The notes under the pieces were generated by a model. It was not told the origin of the DNA. It worked only from the letters and a program-made list of their open reading frames with translations, and did no database searches. The translations under genes and the position numbers were made by a program. Positions 1-8,120 of a stretch of 34,741 nt of DNA are shown here, piece by piece (positions within the stretch are counted from its first letter, which is position 1; every line of letters starts with the position of its first letter). Source of the stretch: Phycisphaerae bacterium (GTDB lineage Bacteria; Planctomycetota; Phycisphaerae; UBA1845; Fen-1342); the NCBI GenBank assembly GCA_020058145.1, contig JAGVEP010000409.1, positions 1 through 34,741 of the forward strand, in the 5' to 3' direction.

Positions 1-311
1 AAGCGGTGCGTCGCGTCGCGTGTCGCCGCCACGTTGCCCGCCTCGTCGGTGAAGCGGGTGAGCTGCGCCACGAAGGCGGCGGCGGTGCCACCGGCGTTGT
101 CCCCATCGCCCTGTTGGGCGGGATACGCCCGGTGATCCTGGAAGTAACGCTCGATCGCCACGCGCAGAATTTGCAGGTCCTCGCGCAACACCAGCCCCTC
201 GTCCGGTTTCGTCGCGGCCTGGCCAAGATGGGGAAGGGTCAGCGCGGCGACAATCCCCAGCAGAATGAGCGCCACGACCACCTCAACGATGCTGACGGCT
301 TTGCGGTCCAT
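1..311 (-). CDS. Type II secretion/type IV pseudopilin-like protein (partial, runs off left edge)
   Basis: The reading frame starts at the ATG at 311 and is still open at base 1 (103 codons seen). The N-terminus, MDRKAVSIVEVVVALILLGI, is a class III prepilin signal: a short basic leader, then a hydrophobic helix with Glu at position +5 after the predicted cut. The usual Gly at -1 is Ala here (KA|VSIVE), which some prepilin peptidases tolerate. After the helix come a stretch typical of GspG-like pseudopilins (VLREDLQILRVAIERYFQDH, then RAYP) and a Gly-rich loop. The likely role is a minor or major pseudopilin of a secretion or pilus machine in the inner membrane. The start lies 2 bp after the stop of the HD-GYP gene, so the two are probably co-transcribed. 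The C-terminus and any calcium site are outside the window. Confidence 0.85.
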   Translation of the reverse strand, partial: MDRKAVSIVEVVVALILLGIVAALTLPHLGQAATKPDEGLVLREDLQILRVAIERYFQDHRAYPAQQGDGDNAGGTAAAFVAQLTRFTDEAGNVAATRDATHR

Positions 312-313
312 GC

Positions 314-1561
314 CTAGTTCCTCGCCCCCGCGGTCGGCGGGTCGCCGCCCGCGTGCCCGAACCGTGTGCGGAAGCCCTGCGGGTCCGCGGCCATGTGGCG
401 GCGCAGTGTCTCGATGAGCACGCTGGTCAGGTCGGGATCGGTGACCCGGCCGGCTCCCAACTCCAGCAGGCGAATGGCCCCCTCGAACGAGTACGCCTGG
501 CGATAGGGGCGCACCGTGGTGAGCGCGTCCAGTATGTCCACGACGTGAATAATGCGGGCTTCCAGCGGAATTTCGCGGCCCCGCAGCCCACGCGGATAGC
601 CCGAGCCGTCGTGGTTTTCGTGGTGCAGCAGCACCGCTTCGAGCACTTGGATGATCTGGCTCACCGGCTTCAGCACGTCATGCCCGATCTGGGGATGCTG
701 GTGCATTTGCTCCCACTCGTGGGCGGTGAAGGGTCCGGGCTTGTTGAGCACGAGTTCCGGCACGCCGATCTTGCCGACATCATGTAGCAGCCCGGCCCAC
801 TCCAGCGCCTGGAGCTGGCTCGGCGGCAGTCCGAGCGCTTCGCCCAGCAGGCGCGCGTACCCGCCGGCACGTTCCGAGTGCGTGGCGGTGTAATTATCTT
901 TCGCGTCAATGGCGTTCACGAGCGTACACACCGTTTCCAGCGCGGTCTGTTGCAAGTGGCGTACCATGTCCGCGTTGCTCAGCACCTGCGCGCCGTGGGC
1001 GAGGACCGACTCGGCCGCGAGCACGTCGCGTTGCTCGAAAGCCCGCTCCGACGCCGACCGCAACACGATGATCACGCCTGGTTCACACCCCGTGCCCTGC
1101 AGGGCCGCCACGAGGACTCTGGAGTTGGCCAGCGCGGCGGCCTCGCTGGCGCTCAAAACCGGCACGATTGTACGGCCGGTCGTTCGCACCGCTTCGACGT
1201 GCACGGCCAGCGCCTGCCGAACACTATCGGGTCCGGCGGTGACTGCCGCACCCGCGCCGCCGTCCAGCCCGATCTGCTGACAACAGCCCGCCCGGTCCAG
1301 GAACACCGCGCCGGCCGCGAGCAGCGTGCCGAAGCGGCGGATTAAGTCGAGTTCGATCTCGTCCGGGTCCCGTAACTGCGAGATGTGGGCCGTGAGCTCG
1401 AACATGCGGTTGAGCTGTTCGTGCCACTGCAGCAGCTCGCGGCCGAGGCGGTCTTTTTCCTTGGCCAACCGGGCCAGGTGCGCGAGCATGCGGCTCGCGA
1501 CGTCAGCCTCGCGGGCAGCGGCTGCGCTCTCCGTACAGACTGAGACTCGGCCGTTGCTCAT
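314..1561 (-). CDS. HD-GYP domain cyclic-di-GMP phosphodiesterase with N-terminal GAF-like sensor
   Basis: The 415-residue protein begins with a helical, probably coiled-coil stretch (about 20-55), followed by a GAF-like region (about 55-195) and an HD-GYP domain (about 205-375). The metal-binding HD pair is H260-D261 in LLHDVGKIGVPE. The family signature HHENHDGSGYP is complete at 313-323, with GYP at 321-323, so the catalytic site looks intact. HD-GYP proteins hydrolyse cyclic di-GMP, and sometimes cGAMP, to linear or mononucleotide products in the cytoplasm. No transmembrane segment is visible. The pseudopilin gene follows after 2 bp, which fits c-di-GMP control of surface appendages or secretion, although that link is inference. 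The ATG at 1561 has only a weak AGG upstream. Confidence 0.9.
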   Translation of the reverse strand: MSNGRVSVCTESAAAAREADVASRMLAHLARLAKEKDRLGRELLQWHEQLNRMFELTAHISQLRDPDEIELDLIRRFGTLLAAGAVFLDRAGCCQQIGLDGGAGAAVTAGPDSVRQALAVHVEAVRTTGRTIVPVLSASEAAALANSRVLVAALQGTGCEPGVIIVLRSASERAFEQRDVLAAESVLAHGAQVLSNADMVRHLQQTALETVCTLVNAIDAKDNYTATHSERAGGYARLLGEALGLPPSQLQALEWAGLLHDVGKIGVPELVLNKPGPFTAHEWEQMHQHPQIGHDVLKPVSQIIQVLEAVLLHHENHDGSGYPRGLRGREIPLEARIIHVVDILDALTTVRPYRQAYSFEGAIRLLELGAGRVTDPDLTSVLIETLRRHMAADPQGFRTRFGHAGGDPPTAGARN

Positions 1562-2102
1562 GCTACGTGCACCTGGTCAGAGGGATTGACGAAACCACTA
1601 CTCTCCATATCGAGATTCCGGTCCCCGCCAATCGGTTTGTGTCGCCGGGAATCCCTGTGGGGGCGGAGGCGGGCGGAATCTGGGACGTGTCGGCGAGTGG
1701 GAGTCGGATAATTCACTGGCGGGGCGGTTCGGTTCGGTGCCAGCCGAAATGTGACCGCCGACGTCCCCAGCGGGCGCTGGACAGGGGTGGTGTGTTAGAA
1801 ACGCACGCCGCGCGCCGCTGACCCTCACGCCGCGTTAATCGCTTTTTCTCACATTTCGACACCGCGCGAAAACGCCGGGCGCGAAAGGGGTTTGGCGCTG
1901 TGCAATGGCCCGTGCGCCGCCCGGCGGAGTCAGGCAAGGTCAGCCGGGAAATGTCGATTTAGTCGTGCATGCGGCGCGGCGGCGCGGTATTCTGGAGTCA
2001 GCGGGCGATCGCGAGGCCTGGGCCGGCACCAGCCGGGGTCCGACGCCGGGTTCCGCAGGTCGTGGACGTTCATGCACTTCCGGCAGGAACAGGAGTGACA
2101 AC
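1562..2102. other. Intergenic region between divergent genes, no supported gene
   Basis: About 540 bp separate the HD-GYP start (minus) from the beta-helix start (plus). Short open frames exist on both strands, but none has a recognisable product or a convincing start. The frame open from 1905 is only the upstream extension of the beta-helix gene. A weak TTGACG near 1585 with TATCGA 16 bp later could be a plus-strand promoter, but it lies 500 bp from the gene and is not claimed. Confidence 0.5.
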
Positions 2103-3353
2103 GTGTTCGGTAAAGGGCGAGCAGACCGGGGGCGGGACCTCCTTCTGGGTGCAACCGCGTGCTTGGGGATGTGCCTGCTGGCCGCCGGGGCCAGCGCGGC
2201 GGAGCTGCACGTCCCGGGGCAGTACGCCACCATCCAAGCCGCGATCAACGCCGCGCAGAATGGCGATACGGTGATCGTGGCCGACGGCATCTACACCGGG
2301 TCGGGCAACCGCGACATCGACTTTTTGGGCAAGGCCATTACCGTGCGATCTGCGAGCGGCCCGGTGAACTGCATCATCGACTGCGCGCCCGGCATCCACC
2401 GCGGCTTCCGATTCCATTCGGGTGAGGCGGAGTCGTCAGTCTTGGATGGACTGACCATCCGAAACGGGGACGCGCCCCAGGAGGAAGAGTGTTTATCCTC
2501 CGGGGGCGGGATTCTGTGCCGCGACGGGAGCGGTCCGACGATCCGCAACTGCATTCTGCTGCAGAATCACGCGAGCTGGTGAGGCGGCGGAGGCATAATG
2601 TGCTGGTACAGCACACCGACCATTGAGAATTGCCTGATTGCGAATAACACGGGCGTTGAAGGCGGCGGAATCTGCGTGTACAACGCTGGGCCGGACAAGG
2701 TCGCCGTCCGGAACTGCATCATCTTGGCCAACGAAGGTGAGTACGGAGGGGGCGTCGAAGGTTGCGGGCTGGTACTGTACGGCTGCACGATCGTGGCCAA
2801 CAGCGAAGGCGGGATTTCCTCCCGCGGCGACACGAGGGTCTACAACAGCGTGATTTGGGGGAACACCCCGTCTCAGATTGTCCACGGCTCGCCGTACATA
2901 GAGTTTAGCGACGTTCAGGGCGGCTGGCCGGGCACGGGTAACATCGATGCCGACCCGTTATTCGTGGACCAGGGCACCGGAGACTTTCGCCTTCAGGCCA
3001 GTTCGCCGTGCATCGACGCCGGCAGCCAGAGTTATCAGCCCCTCACGCTCGAAACCGACTTCGACGGCCGCATGCGCGTTTGGGACGGCAACGGGAATGG
3101 TCAAGCGGTTATCGACATGGGCGCCTATGAGCACGGCTCCTTCCGCTACGGCGATCTGAACTGCGACGGTGCGGTCGATTTCGATGACATTGACCCGTTC
3201 ATTCTCGCGCTCAGCGACCCGGCGGGCTATCAGGCCGCGTATCCGGGTTGCGCGCGCCTCCTGGCCGACGACGACGGCGACGGCGACGTGGATTTTGACG
3301 ACATCAATCCGTTTGTGGCAAAAATCAGCGGAAACGTACGCGATCCGGGCTGA
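2103..3353 (+). pseudogene. Secreted right-handed beta-helix protein with dockerin-like C-terminal tag, interrupted by an in-frame TGA
   Basis: A GTG start at 2103 follows an AGGAG 7 nt upstream and opens a signal peptide (LLLGATACLGMCLLAAGASA). The body has the LHVPGQYATIQAAINAAQNG opening common to secreted parallel beta-helix proteins, then repeated turns such as IRNCILLQN, IENCLIANN and VRNCIILAN. The C-terminus carries two EF-hand-like repeats (GDLNCDGAVDFDDIDPF and DDDGDGDVDFDDINPF), an anchoring or sorting tag seen on many planctomycete secreted proteins. At 2580-2582 a TGA interrupts the frame (NHASW-stop-GGGGIMCW). The same frame continues, with beta-helix repeats on both sides, to the TGA at 3351. 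It is therefore one gene of about 416 codons broken by one stop. Sequencing error, true decay or readthrough are all possible. The substrate is unknown. Confidence 0.82.
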
Positions 3354-3379
3354 CCGGGCGACGACCGGCTCATGATGAC

Positions 3380-3432
3380 GCCAGCGAAACGCCCCAGCCC
3401 TTCCGCTGGAAGGACTGGGGCGCTCGCTTGGC
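3380..3432. terminator. Long hairpin between convergent genes, likely bidirectional terminator
   Basis: The core pairs CGCCCCAG (3390-3397) and CCTTCC (3399-3404) with GGAAGG (3408-3413) and CTGGGGCG (3415-3422). There is one C/A mismatch and a 3-nt loop. GCCAGCG (3380-3386) and CGCTTGGC (3425-3432) extend the stem with one bulge. It lies 27 bp past the stop of the beta-helix gene and 100 bp past the stop of the convergent dehydrogenase gene. No T-tract follows, so intrinsic termination is inferred from stem strength and position only. Confidence 0.65.
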
Positions 3433-3531
3433 GTGTCGCACGGCCTCCTGCCTTGATCCCACGGGCTGCTCGCTCAACCCATCAGATCCAACGGAAGTCG
3501 TTTGCACCCTCGCGTTGTCGTAAGACCCGGT

Positions 3532-5727
3532 CTAGCTCGACAGCAACGCCACGAAGGTGTTGATGTCATCGAAATCGACAATATCGTCGTTATTGCAGTC
3601 GCCGTTCATGAAGTCGCAGTCCGGGTACGCGGCCGCGTAGCCGGCCGGGTCGCTCAGAGCGAGCACGAACGGGTTGATGTCGTCGAAGTCGATCGCGCCG
3701 TCGCAGTTCAGGTCGCCGATGCCCGAGAGCATGCGGAGCACGACGCCGGTCGTTCCGAACGGCGTGCCGGTGCCGTTCGCCAGCACGTAGATCTCGCCGC
3801 TGGCGTCCTGCCCGAAGCCGAGCAGGGAGAGGCCCAGGGCGGTCTGACCCTGGAGCTTGAACTCCTTGAGCACGTTGCCGGTGTCGAGGTAGAAGAGCCG
3901 GCCGTCATTGGCAAACGTGCGGGCGAAATCACCGCACACGTACTTGCCGACGAGATGCGGATATTGGCTGCCGCGGTAAACGAATCCGCCGACGACGGCC
4001 AGGCCGTCGCCATGGTCGTACTCCGCGACCGGGTGAATCAGTCCGGACGGCACATCGAGCGGCCGGTCGGTCACGTAGCCGGCCTGATCGCCGTTAAACA
4101 CGAAGTAGAAGTTGCCCTCCTTGGCGCGCCAGCCGTAATTGCCGCCGGCCACGACCGGGGGGTTGATTTCTTCGATCGCGTTCTGGCCGACATCGGGGCA
4201 GTGCAGGTCGCCGGTCGCGGAATCGAAGGAGAACCGCCAGGGGTTGCGCCAGCCGAGCGAGTAGTTCTCGTCGAGGCCGGCCACGCCGACGAACGGATTG
4301 TCAGCCGGGATCCCGTACTGGCCGTTCGCGGAGTTCGTGCCGTGCGGATCGATGCGAATGAGCTTGCCGAGGATCACGTTGTTATTCTGCCCGTTGCCGA
4401 TGCAGCCGTGGCCGTAGCGCGGGCTGGGGAGCTTGCGATCGCGATCGTCGCCGCCGCCGCCGTCCCCCAACGAAGCGTAGAGCCTGCCGTCCGGGCCGAA
4501 GTTCAGCGCGCCGCCGTTATGATTGAACTGCGGCTTGTCGATGCGCACGAGTTCCCGGCGGCTGTTGGGATCGACGACGGAGTTCGGGTCGGTGGGGTTC
4601 GGGACTTGCCACTCGGCGATCACGCTCTGGCAGTTCGGGATCTGGTTGGGGTCGTTCGGGTCGAGTGTCGTGAAGTCCGCCGTCCCGGTGTCGGGCTCGG
4701 AGGTAAAGGTATAGAGGTAGCCGTTGCTCGCGTAGTTTGGATCGAACGCGATGCCGAGGAGCCCGCGCTCGTCAAAAGTACCCGGCCCGTTGACGCCGAG
4801 CGGCACCAGTCGGGAGTACACGTCGAGGAATACGCTCTTGTCCCCGTTGGACAGGTCGACGGCCCACAGAATGCCGTTCTGGTCGCTGACGAAGAACCGG
4901 CTGTCGCCCGGAGCGGACGCGCCCCAGTTCGGGGCGGTCATCCCGGATGCGATCGGCTGCAGCCGCACCCGGCGTGTCCCTTGCGGGATAGGCGGGAGCG
5001 GATCAACCACGGCCGCCGGCATCACCTGCCCGCGAATCTCGCCGCCGGGGAACAACGAGGTGTGGATGTTCACGTACCAGCGGCCGGCCAGCACATTGGC
5101 AGCGTCGGACGCGCTTAAGCCCGCCGACCCGATGATGGGACTGCCATTCGGCAGCGAGATGCGGACGCCCGCGTTAGAACACGGGTTGGCGGCCCCGTGG
5201 AAATGTGCGGCCGTCTGGCTGCCAGTGAGTCCGCTGAACGTGATGTTCCAGGAGAACAGATTGGTTACGAGGTCGAGCGTTGCCGTACCGCTGCCGGTTG
5301 CCGGGGTGGTCGCCATCGGCACTTCCTGGGCACCGTCCACTGTGATCGTAAAATCGGCATTCACACCTGAGACGATCGTGATCGTGCCCTTCATTTCGGC
5401 CATCACGCAATGGGGGACACAGAAGTAGGGCACCAACCCGACGCCACTGCTGGGGACCACCCAGTCAAACGTCTGGTTTGTGACGTTAATTGCCTGGTTG
5501 AAGTACAGACCGTCGTATGTGCAGTTGGTCCCGGAAGTCGCGGTATGACTGCCGTTGACCCACTGCCAGTGGACCGTGTCGCCCGGCGCCACGGTGATGT
5601 TCGCCGGCGAAAAGGCAAAGTTCTGACACGTCACGGTGTGCGTCGTCGCGGCCGCTCCGGCCACTATCAGTAGCAGCCCGAACACCGTGGCGACTCGCGT
5701 TCTGAAGACCCATACTTGCTCTCTCAT
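3532..5727 (-). CDS. Secreted cupredoxin-CHRD-glucose/sorbosone dehydrogenase-like fusion with dockerin-like tag
   Basis: The ATG at 5727 has AAAGGAG 7 nt upstream and begins a signal peptide (residues 1-27, ending VAGAAA). Domains in order: a plastocyanin/azurin-like cupredoxin (about 28-120) with copper ligands His61, Cys103, His106 and Met112 or Met109; a CHRD domain (about 124-238; AAHFHGAAN, then GGEIRGQV); a six-bladed propeller of the glucose/sorbosone dehydrogenase family (about 250-660; DERGLLGIAFDPNY, HNGGALNFGPDGRLY, LGDGGG, GWRNPWRFSFD, GGNYGW); and two EF-hand-like dockerin repeats to the end (731 residues). Such propellers oxidise sugars with PQQ, and the fused type 1 copper domain could accept the electrons. 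Met112 is one residue further from His106 than in plastocyanin, so axial ligation is uncertain. An upstream frame extension to 5982 has no start signal and was not used. Confidence 0.88.
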   Translation of the reverse strand: MREQVWVFRTRVATVFGLLLIVAGAAATTHTVTCQNFAFSPANITVAPGDTVHWQWVNGSHTATSGTNCTYDGLYFNQAINVTNQTFDWVVPSSGVGLVPYFCVPHCVMAEMKGTITIVSGVNADFTITVDGAQEVPMATTPATGSGTATLDLVTNLFSWNITFSGLTGSQTAAHFHGAANPCSNAGVRISLPNGSPIIGSAGLSASDAANVLAGRWYVNIHTSLFPGGEIRGQVMPAAVVDPLPPIPQGTRRVRLQPIASGMTAPNWGASAPGDSRFFVSDQNGILWAVDLSNGDKSVFLDVYSRLVPLGVNGPGTFDERGLLGIAFDPNYASNGYLYTFTSEPDTGTADFTTLDPNDPNQIPNCQSVIAEWQVPNPTDPNSVVDPNSRRELVRIDKPQFNHNGGALNFGPDGRLYASLGDGGGGDDRDRKLPSPRYGHGCIGNGQNNNVILGKLIRIDPHGTNSANGQYGIPADNPFVGVAGLDENYSLGWRNPWRFSFDSATGDLHCPDVGQNAIEEINPPVVAGGNYGWRAKEGNFYFVFNGDQAGYVTDRPLDVPSGLIHPVAEYDHGDGLAVVGGFVYRGSQYPHLVGKYVCGDFARTFANDGRLFYLDTGNVLKEFKLQGQTALGLSLLGFGQDASGEIYVLANGTGTPFGTTGVVLRMLSGIGDLNCDGAIDFDDINPFVLALSDPAGYAAAYPDCDFMNGDCNNDDIVDFDDINTFVALLSS

Positions 5728-5810
5728 GTCTTGCTCCTTTGGTTTGAATTCAGCCCTTTCCAACACAAAACTCGAAACGCACCACCTGGGCGCTCGCCCG
5801 CCCGGTCTGA

Positions 5811-6080
5811 TCAGTCCACCGTCGCGCCGTCCAGGAGTTCCCGCATCAACGCGGGGCAGTTCACGACATCGACCGCCTCTCGGCACAGCACGCGCAGCCG
5901 TCGCAACCCGTCGCGGTCGATCCACGTCACGTTCTCGAAATCGAGGCGCACCTGGCGGCGTTGTGCTTGCCACCGACGGCACTCAGCCTCCAACTCCGCT
6001 ACCCAGTCCGCTGCGACTTGTCCTTCCACCTTCAGGGTCACGCCGACGCCACTCTCCGCCACTTTTGTGATCCGCAACAT
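5811..6080 (-). CDS. Small STAS-domain protein (anti-sigma factor antagonist-like)
   Basis: The 89-residue protein starts at the ATG at 6080, where GGAAGGA lies about 5 nt upstream. An alternative start at 6137 would overlap the sigma-54 promoter and is rejected. The fold pattern is a STAS domain: MLRITKV strand, GVTLKVEGQV strand, a helix rich in Glu/Arg, VRLDFENVTWID strand, then DGLRRLRVL helix. In SpoIIAA-type proteins the segment after the strand reads ID-S-S/A-G-L with a phosphorylated Ser. Here it reads IDRDGL, so that Ser is Asp or Arg and phosphorylation control may be lost or mimicked. Partners are not visible in the window. The gene follows a sigma-54 activator gene on the same strand. 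Confidence 0.72.
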   Translation of the reverse strand: MLRITKVAESGVGVTLKVEGQVAADWVAELEAECRRWQAQRRQVRLDFENVTWIDRDGLRRLRVLCREAVDVVNCPALMRELLDGATVD

Positions 6081-6120
6081 CGTGATCCTTCCGCCGCCAT
6101 GCGGCTGAATGAATAGATAG

Positions 6121-6136
6121 AGCAACTGGCGTTCCA
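6121..6136 (-). promoter_or_regulatory. Sigma-54 (RpoN) -24/-12 promoter of the STAS gene
   Basis: On the minus strand the sequence is TGGAACGCCAGTTGCT, against the consensus TGGCACG-N4-TTGCT. The -24 GG and -12 GC are present with exactly 10 nt between them. The predicted transcript start, near 6110, leaves about 30 nt of leader before the Shine-Dalgarno and the ATG at 6080. The promoter lies 137 bp downstream of the stop of a gene for a sigma-54 activator on the same strand. Confidence 0.72.
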
Positions 6137-6249
6137 ATTAGTACCGAAAATATGCGATTTGTATTAATTCCTTGGCCATAAACGTTTTACGGTCTCAGCA
6201 GCCGCGACGGAGACTTGGCCGACGGGCCCTGTTTCACGATCTTTCAGGA

Positions 6250-6270
6250 ATTCCACGAAATTCCGTGAAT
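6250..6270. promoter_or_regulatory. Imperfect dyad, candidate upstream activator site
   Basis: The sequence ATTCCACG-AAATTC-CGTGAAT contains CACG/CGTG arms about a 6-nt centre, extended by ATT/AAT with a one-base bulge, and it overlaps GGAATTCC. Its centre lies about 125 bp upstream of the sigma-54 -24 element, a usual distance for an enhancer bound by a Fis-type activator. It also sits just after the activator gene's stop, so it could instead be a weak terminator. Confidence 0.3.
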
Positions 6271-6272
6271 GC

Positions 6273-8108
6273 TCAGGTCGGCCGAGTGATCCCGAGCTTC
6301 TTCAGGCGAGATTCGAGCGTGGAGGGCTTCAACCCCAAGACGGTCGCCGCCCCGTGCGGGCCGCTGACCCGCCAGCGCGCCGCCTCGAGCACGCGGAGGA
6401 TGTGTTGCCGCTCAACGTCGGCCAGCGTGAGCGCGGCGTTCTCCGGCGCGATCGGCTGCGGGACAGCGTTCGCGCGCGGCCATTCGCCCAGCTCAAGCGT
6501 CGGACCCGGGCTGAGAATGACCGCGCGCTCGATCACGTTCTGGAGTTCCCGGACGTTGCCGGGCCAGGTGTACGCACACAACGCCGCCATCGTTCGCGCG
6601 GGCACCGCGTCGATGCGTTTGCCCATTCGCCGGGCGAGGGCCACGGTGAAGTGGCGCGCCAGCAGCGGGATGTCGTCGGCCCGCTCGCGCAGCGGGGGCA
6701 CCCGGATGGGAAAGACGTTCAGGCGGTAGTACAGGGCGGCACGAAACCGCTGCTGGCCCAGCGCGGGGTCGAGGTCCTGGTTGGTGGCCGCGACGACGCG
6801 CACGTTGACGCGCAGCGTTTCCGTCCCGCCGACGCGCTCGAACTCGCCCTCCTGTAGCACGCGCAGCAGCTTGGGCTGGAGCTCGAGCGGCAGATCACCA
6901 ACCTCGTCGAGGAAGATCGTGCCGCCGTCGGCCATTTCGAAACGGCCGATTTTCCGGGCCAGCGCGCCGGTAAAGGCGCCCTTTTCGTGCCCGAACAGCT
7001 CACTCTCCACGAGACCGGCGGGCAGCGCGGCGCAATTGAGTTTCACCAGGATCGCGCCGCGGCGTGCGCTCTGGCCGTGGATAGCTTGCGCGACCAGTTC
7101 TTTGCCGGTGCCCGTTTCGCCGGTCACGAGGACGGTGGAGTCGGTCATCGCGACCTGGTCGATCATCTGCCGGACGTTCTGGATGGCCGGAGACTCACCG
7201 ACCATTTCGTCGTGGCTGCGGTGGGCCTTGATCTCCTCGTGGAGATAAAGGTTTTCGAGGTGCAGCTTACGGAGCTTTTGCTGGGCCTGCTGACGGTCGT
7301 TTACGTCGCGCAGGATGAGGGTCAACAGCCGCTGGGCGGCGAACTGAACCTGGGAGATGGTGGCCTCAATGGGGAAGGTCTCGCCGTCGGCCCGCAGCGC
7401 GCTCAATCCGGTCGGTACCCATACATACGGTTTCTTCACGCGGTTTTGCGCAAACGCCGTTCGACAACGCGTCAACATTTCGCGCAGGGCCGGCGGGGCA
7501 AAGCGGTCGAACGACTGCCCGATGGCGGCTGCGGCCGGGCAGCGGAAGACCTCCTCCGCGGCCGAGTTAAACAGGCGGACGATGCGCTGCTCGTCGATGG
7601 TCACGATGGCATCGAGCGCGGACGCGAGAATCAGCGCCAGCCGCTCTTCGCTCTCACGCAGCGCCTCCTCCGCCCGTTTGCGCTCCGTGATGTCGCGCGA
7701 GATCCCGATCAGCCCCACGATGCGGCCGGCCGTGTCGCGGTAGGGCGTCTTGGTCGACAGAAATACGCGCGGCTGCCCCGCAATGGGAAGCGTTACCTCG
7801 AAAGCGTGCGGCTCGCCGGACTGGAGTACCTCGCGGTCATGAGCGATGACTGCGGCGGCCGTCTCGGGCGGGAAAAAGGCGCGGTCATCCCGTCCCAGGA
7901 TCTCGTCCGCTCGGCGGCCAATGTAGCGGGCCCCCGCCGCGTTGATCGCCACGTAACGTCCGTCGAGGTCTTTGACAAAAACCGAGTCCGTGGTCCCGTC
8001 CAGAGCGGCGCGCAGCAGCCGCGGCTCCTCGCTGAAACCGGCGGAGCTCAGGCCCACTGCGGCTGTGTCGTTAGCCGGCGGCACATGTTCGTTTCCTGAC
8101 ACATTCAC
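6273..8108 (-). CDS. Sigma-54-dependent transcriptional activator, PAS-PAS-AAA+-Fis HTH
   Basis: This 611-residue protein has two PAS domains (about 30-142 and 155-272), a short coiled linker (about 273-300), a sigma-54 AAA+ domain (about 303-535) and a Fis-type helix-turn-helix (about 562-607). The key motifs are intact: Walker A GETGTGKE (330-337), the sigma-54 contact loop GAFTGA (377-382), Walker B FLDEVG (399-404), and the YYRLNVFPI and WPGNVREL segments. It should hydrolyse ATP to open sigma-54 promoters. The PAS domains suggest control by a small ligand, redox state or light rather than by phosphorylation, and no receiver domain is present. The start is the GTG at 8108, with a weak GGCGAG upstream. 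The gene lies 12 bp after the hydrolase gene and probably shares its transcript. The adjacent sigma-54 promoter at 6121-6136 is its obvious candidate target. Confidence 0.93.
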   Translation of the reverse strand: MNVSGNEHVPPANDTAAVGLSSAGFSEEPRLLRAALDGTTDSVFVKDLDGRYVAINAAGARYIGRRADEILGRDDRAFFPPETAAAVIAHDREVLQSGEPHAFEVTLPIAGQPRVFLSTKTPYRDTAGRIVGLIGISRDITERKRAEEALRESEERLALILASALDAIVTIDEQRIVRLFNSAAEEVFRCPAAAAIGQSFDRFAPPALREMLTRCRTAFAQNRVKKPYVWVPTGLSALRADGETFPIEATISQVQFAAQRLLTLILRDVNDRQQAQQKLRKLHLENLYLHEEIKAHRSHDEMVGESPAIQNVRQMIDQVAMTDSTVLVTGETGTGKELVAQAIHGQSARRGAILVKLNCAALPAGLVESELFGHEKGAFTGALARKIGRFEMADGGTIFLDEVGDLPLELQPKLLRVLQEGEFERVGGTETLRVNVRVVAATNQDLDPALGQQRFRAALYYRLNVFPIRVPPLRERADDIPLLARHFTVALARRMGKRIDAVPARTMAALCAYTWPGNVRELQNVIERAVILSPGPTLELGEWPRANAVPQPIAPENAALTLADVERQHILRVLEAARWRVSGPHGAATVLGLKPSTLESRLKKLGITRPT

Positions 8109-8120
8109 GCTGGTTCTCGC

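Noticed and set aside
1567..1821. Small plus-strand gene in the 1562-2102 gap
   Set aside because: Start lacks a ribosome site, the product has no recognisable features, and other frames of the same region are equally open.
2598..3353. Separate gene starting at the ATG at 2598
   Set aside because: It has no signal peptide or ribosome site and is the same frame as the upstream part; a broken single gene explains it better.
3502..5118. 538-codon open frame on the plus strand
   Set aside because: It lies wholly opposite the cupredoxin-dehydrogenase gene, which has clear domains, a signal peptide and a ribosome site; the product here is low-complexity Val/Ala/Arg.
5728..5982. Upstream extension of the dehydrogenase frame to 5982
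   Set aside because: It would bury the signal peptide behind 85 Arg/Pro-rich residues and overlap the STAS gene; the ATG at 5727 has a strong ribosome site.
5983..6137. ATG at 6137 as start of the STAS protein
   Set aside because: It would put the sigma-54 promoter inside the coding sequence, and the ATG at 6080 has a good Shine-Dalgarno and the usual domain start.
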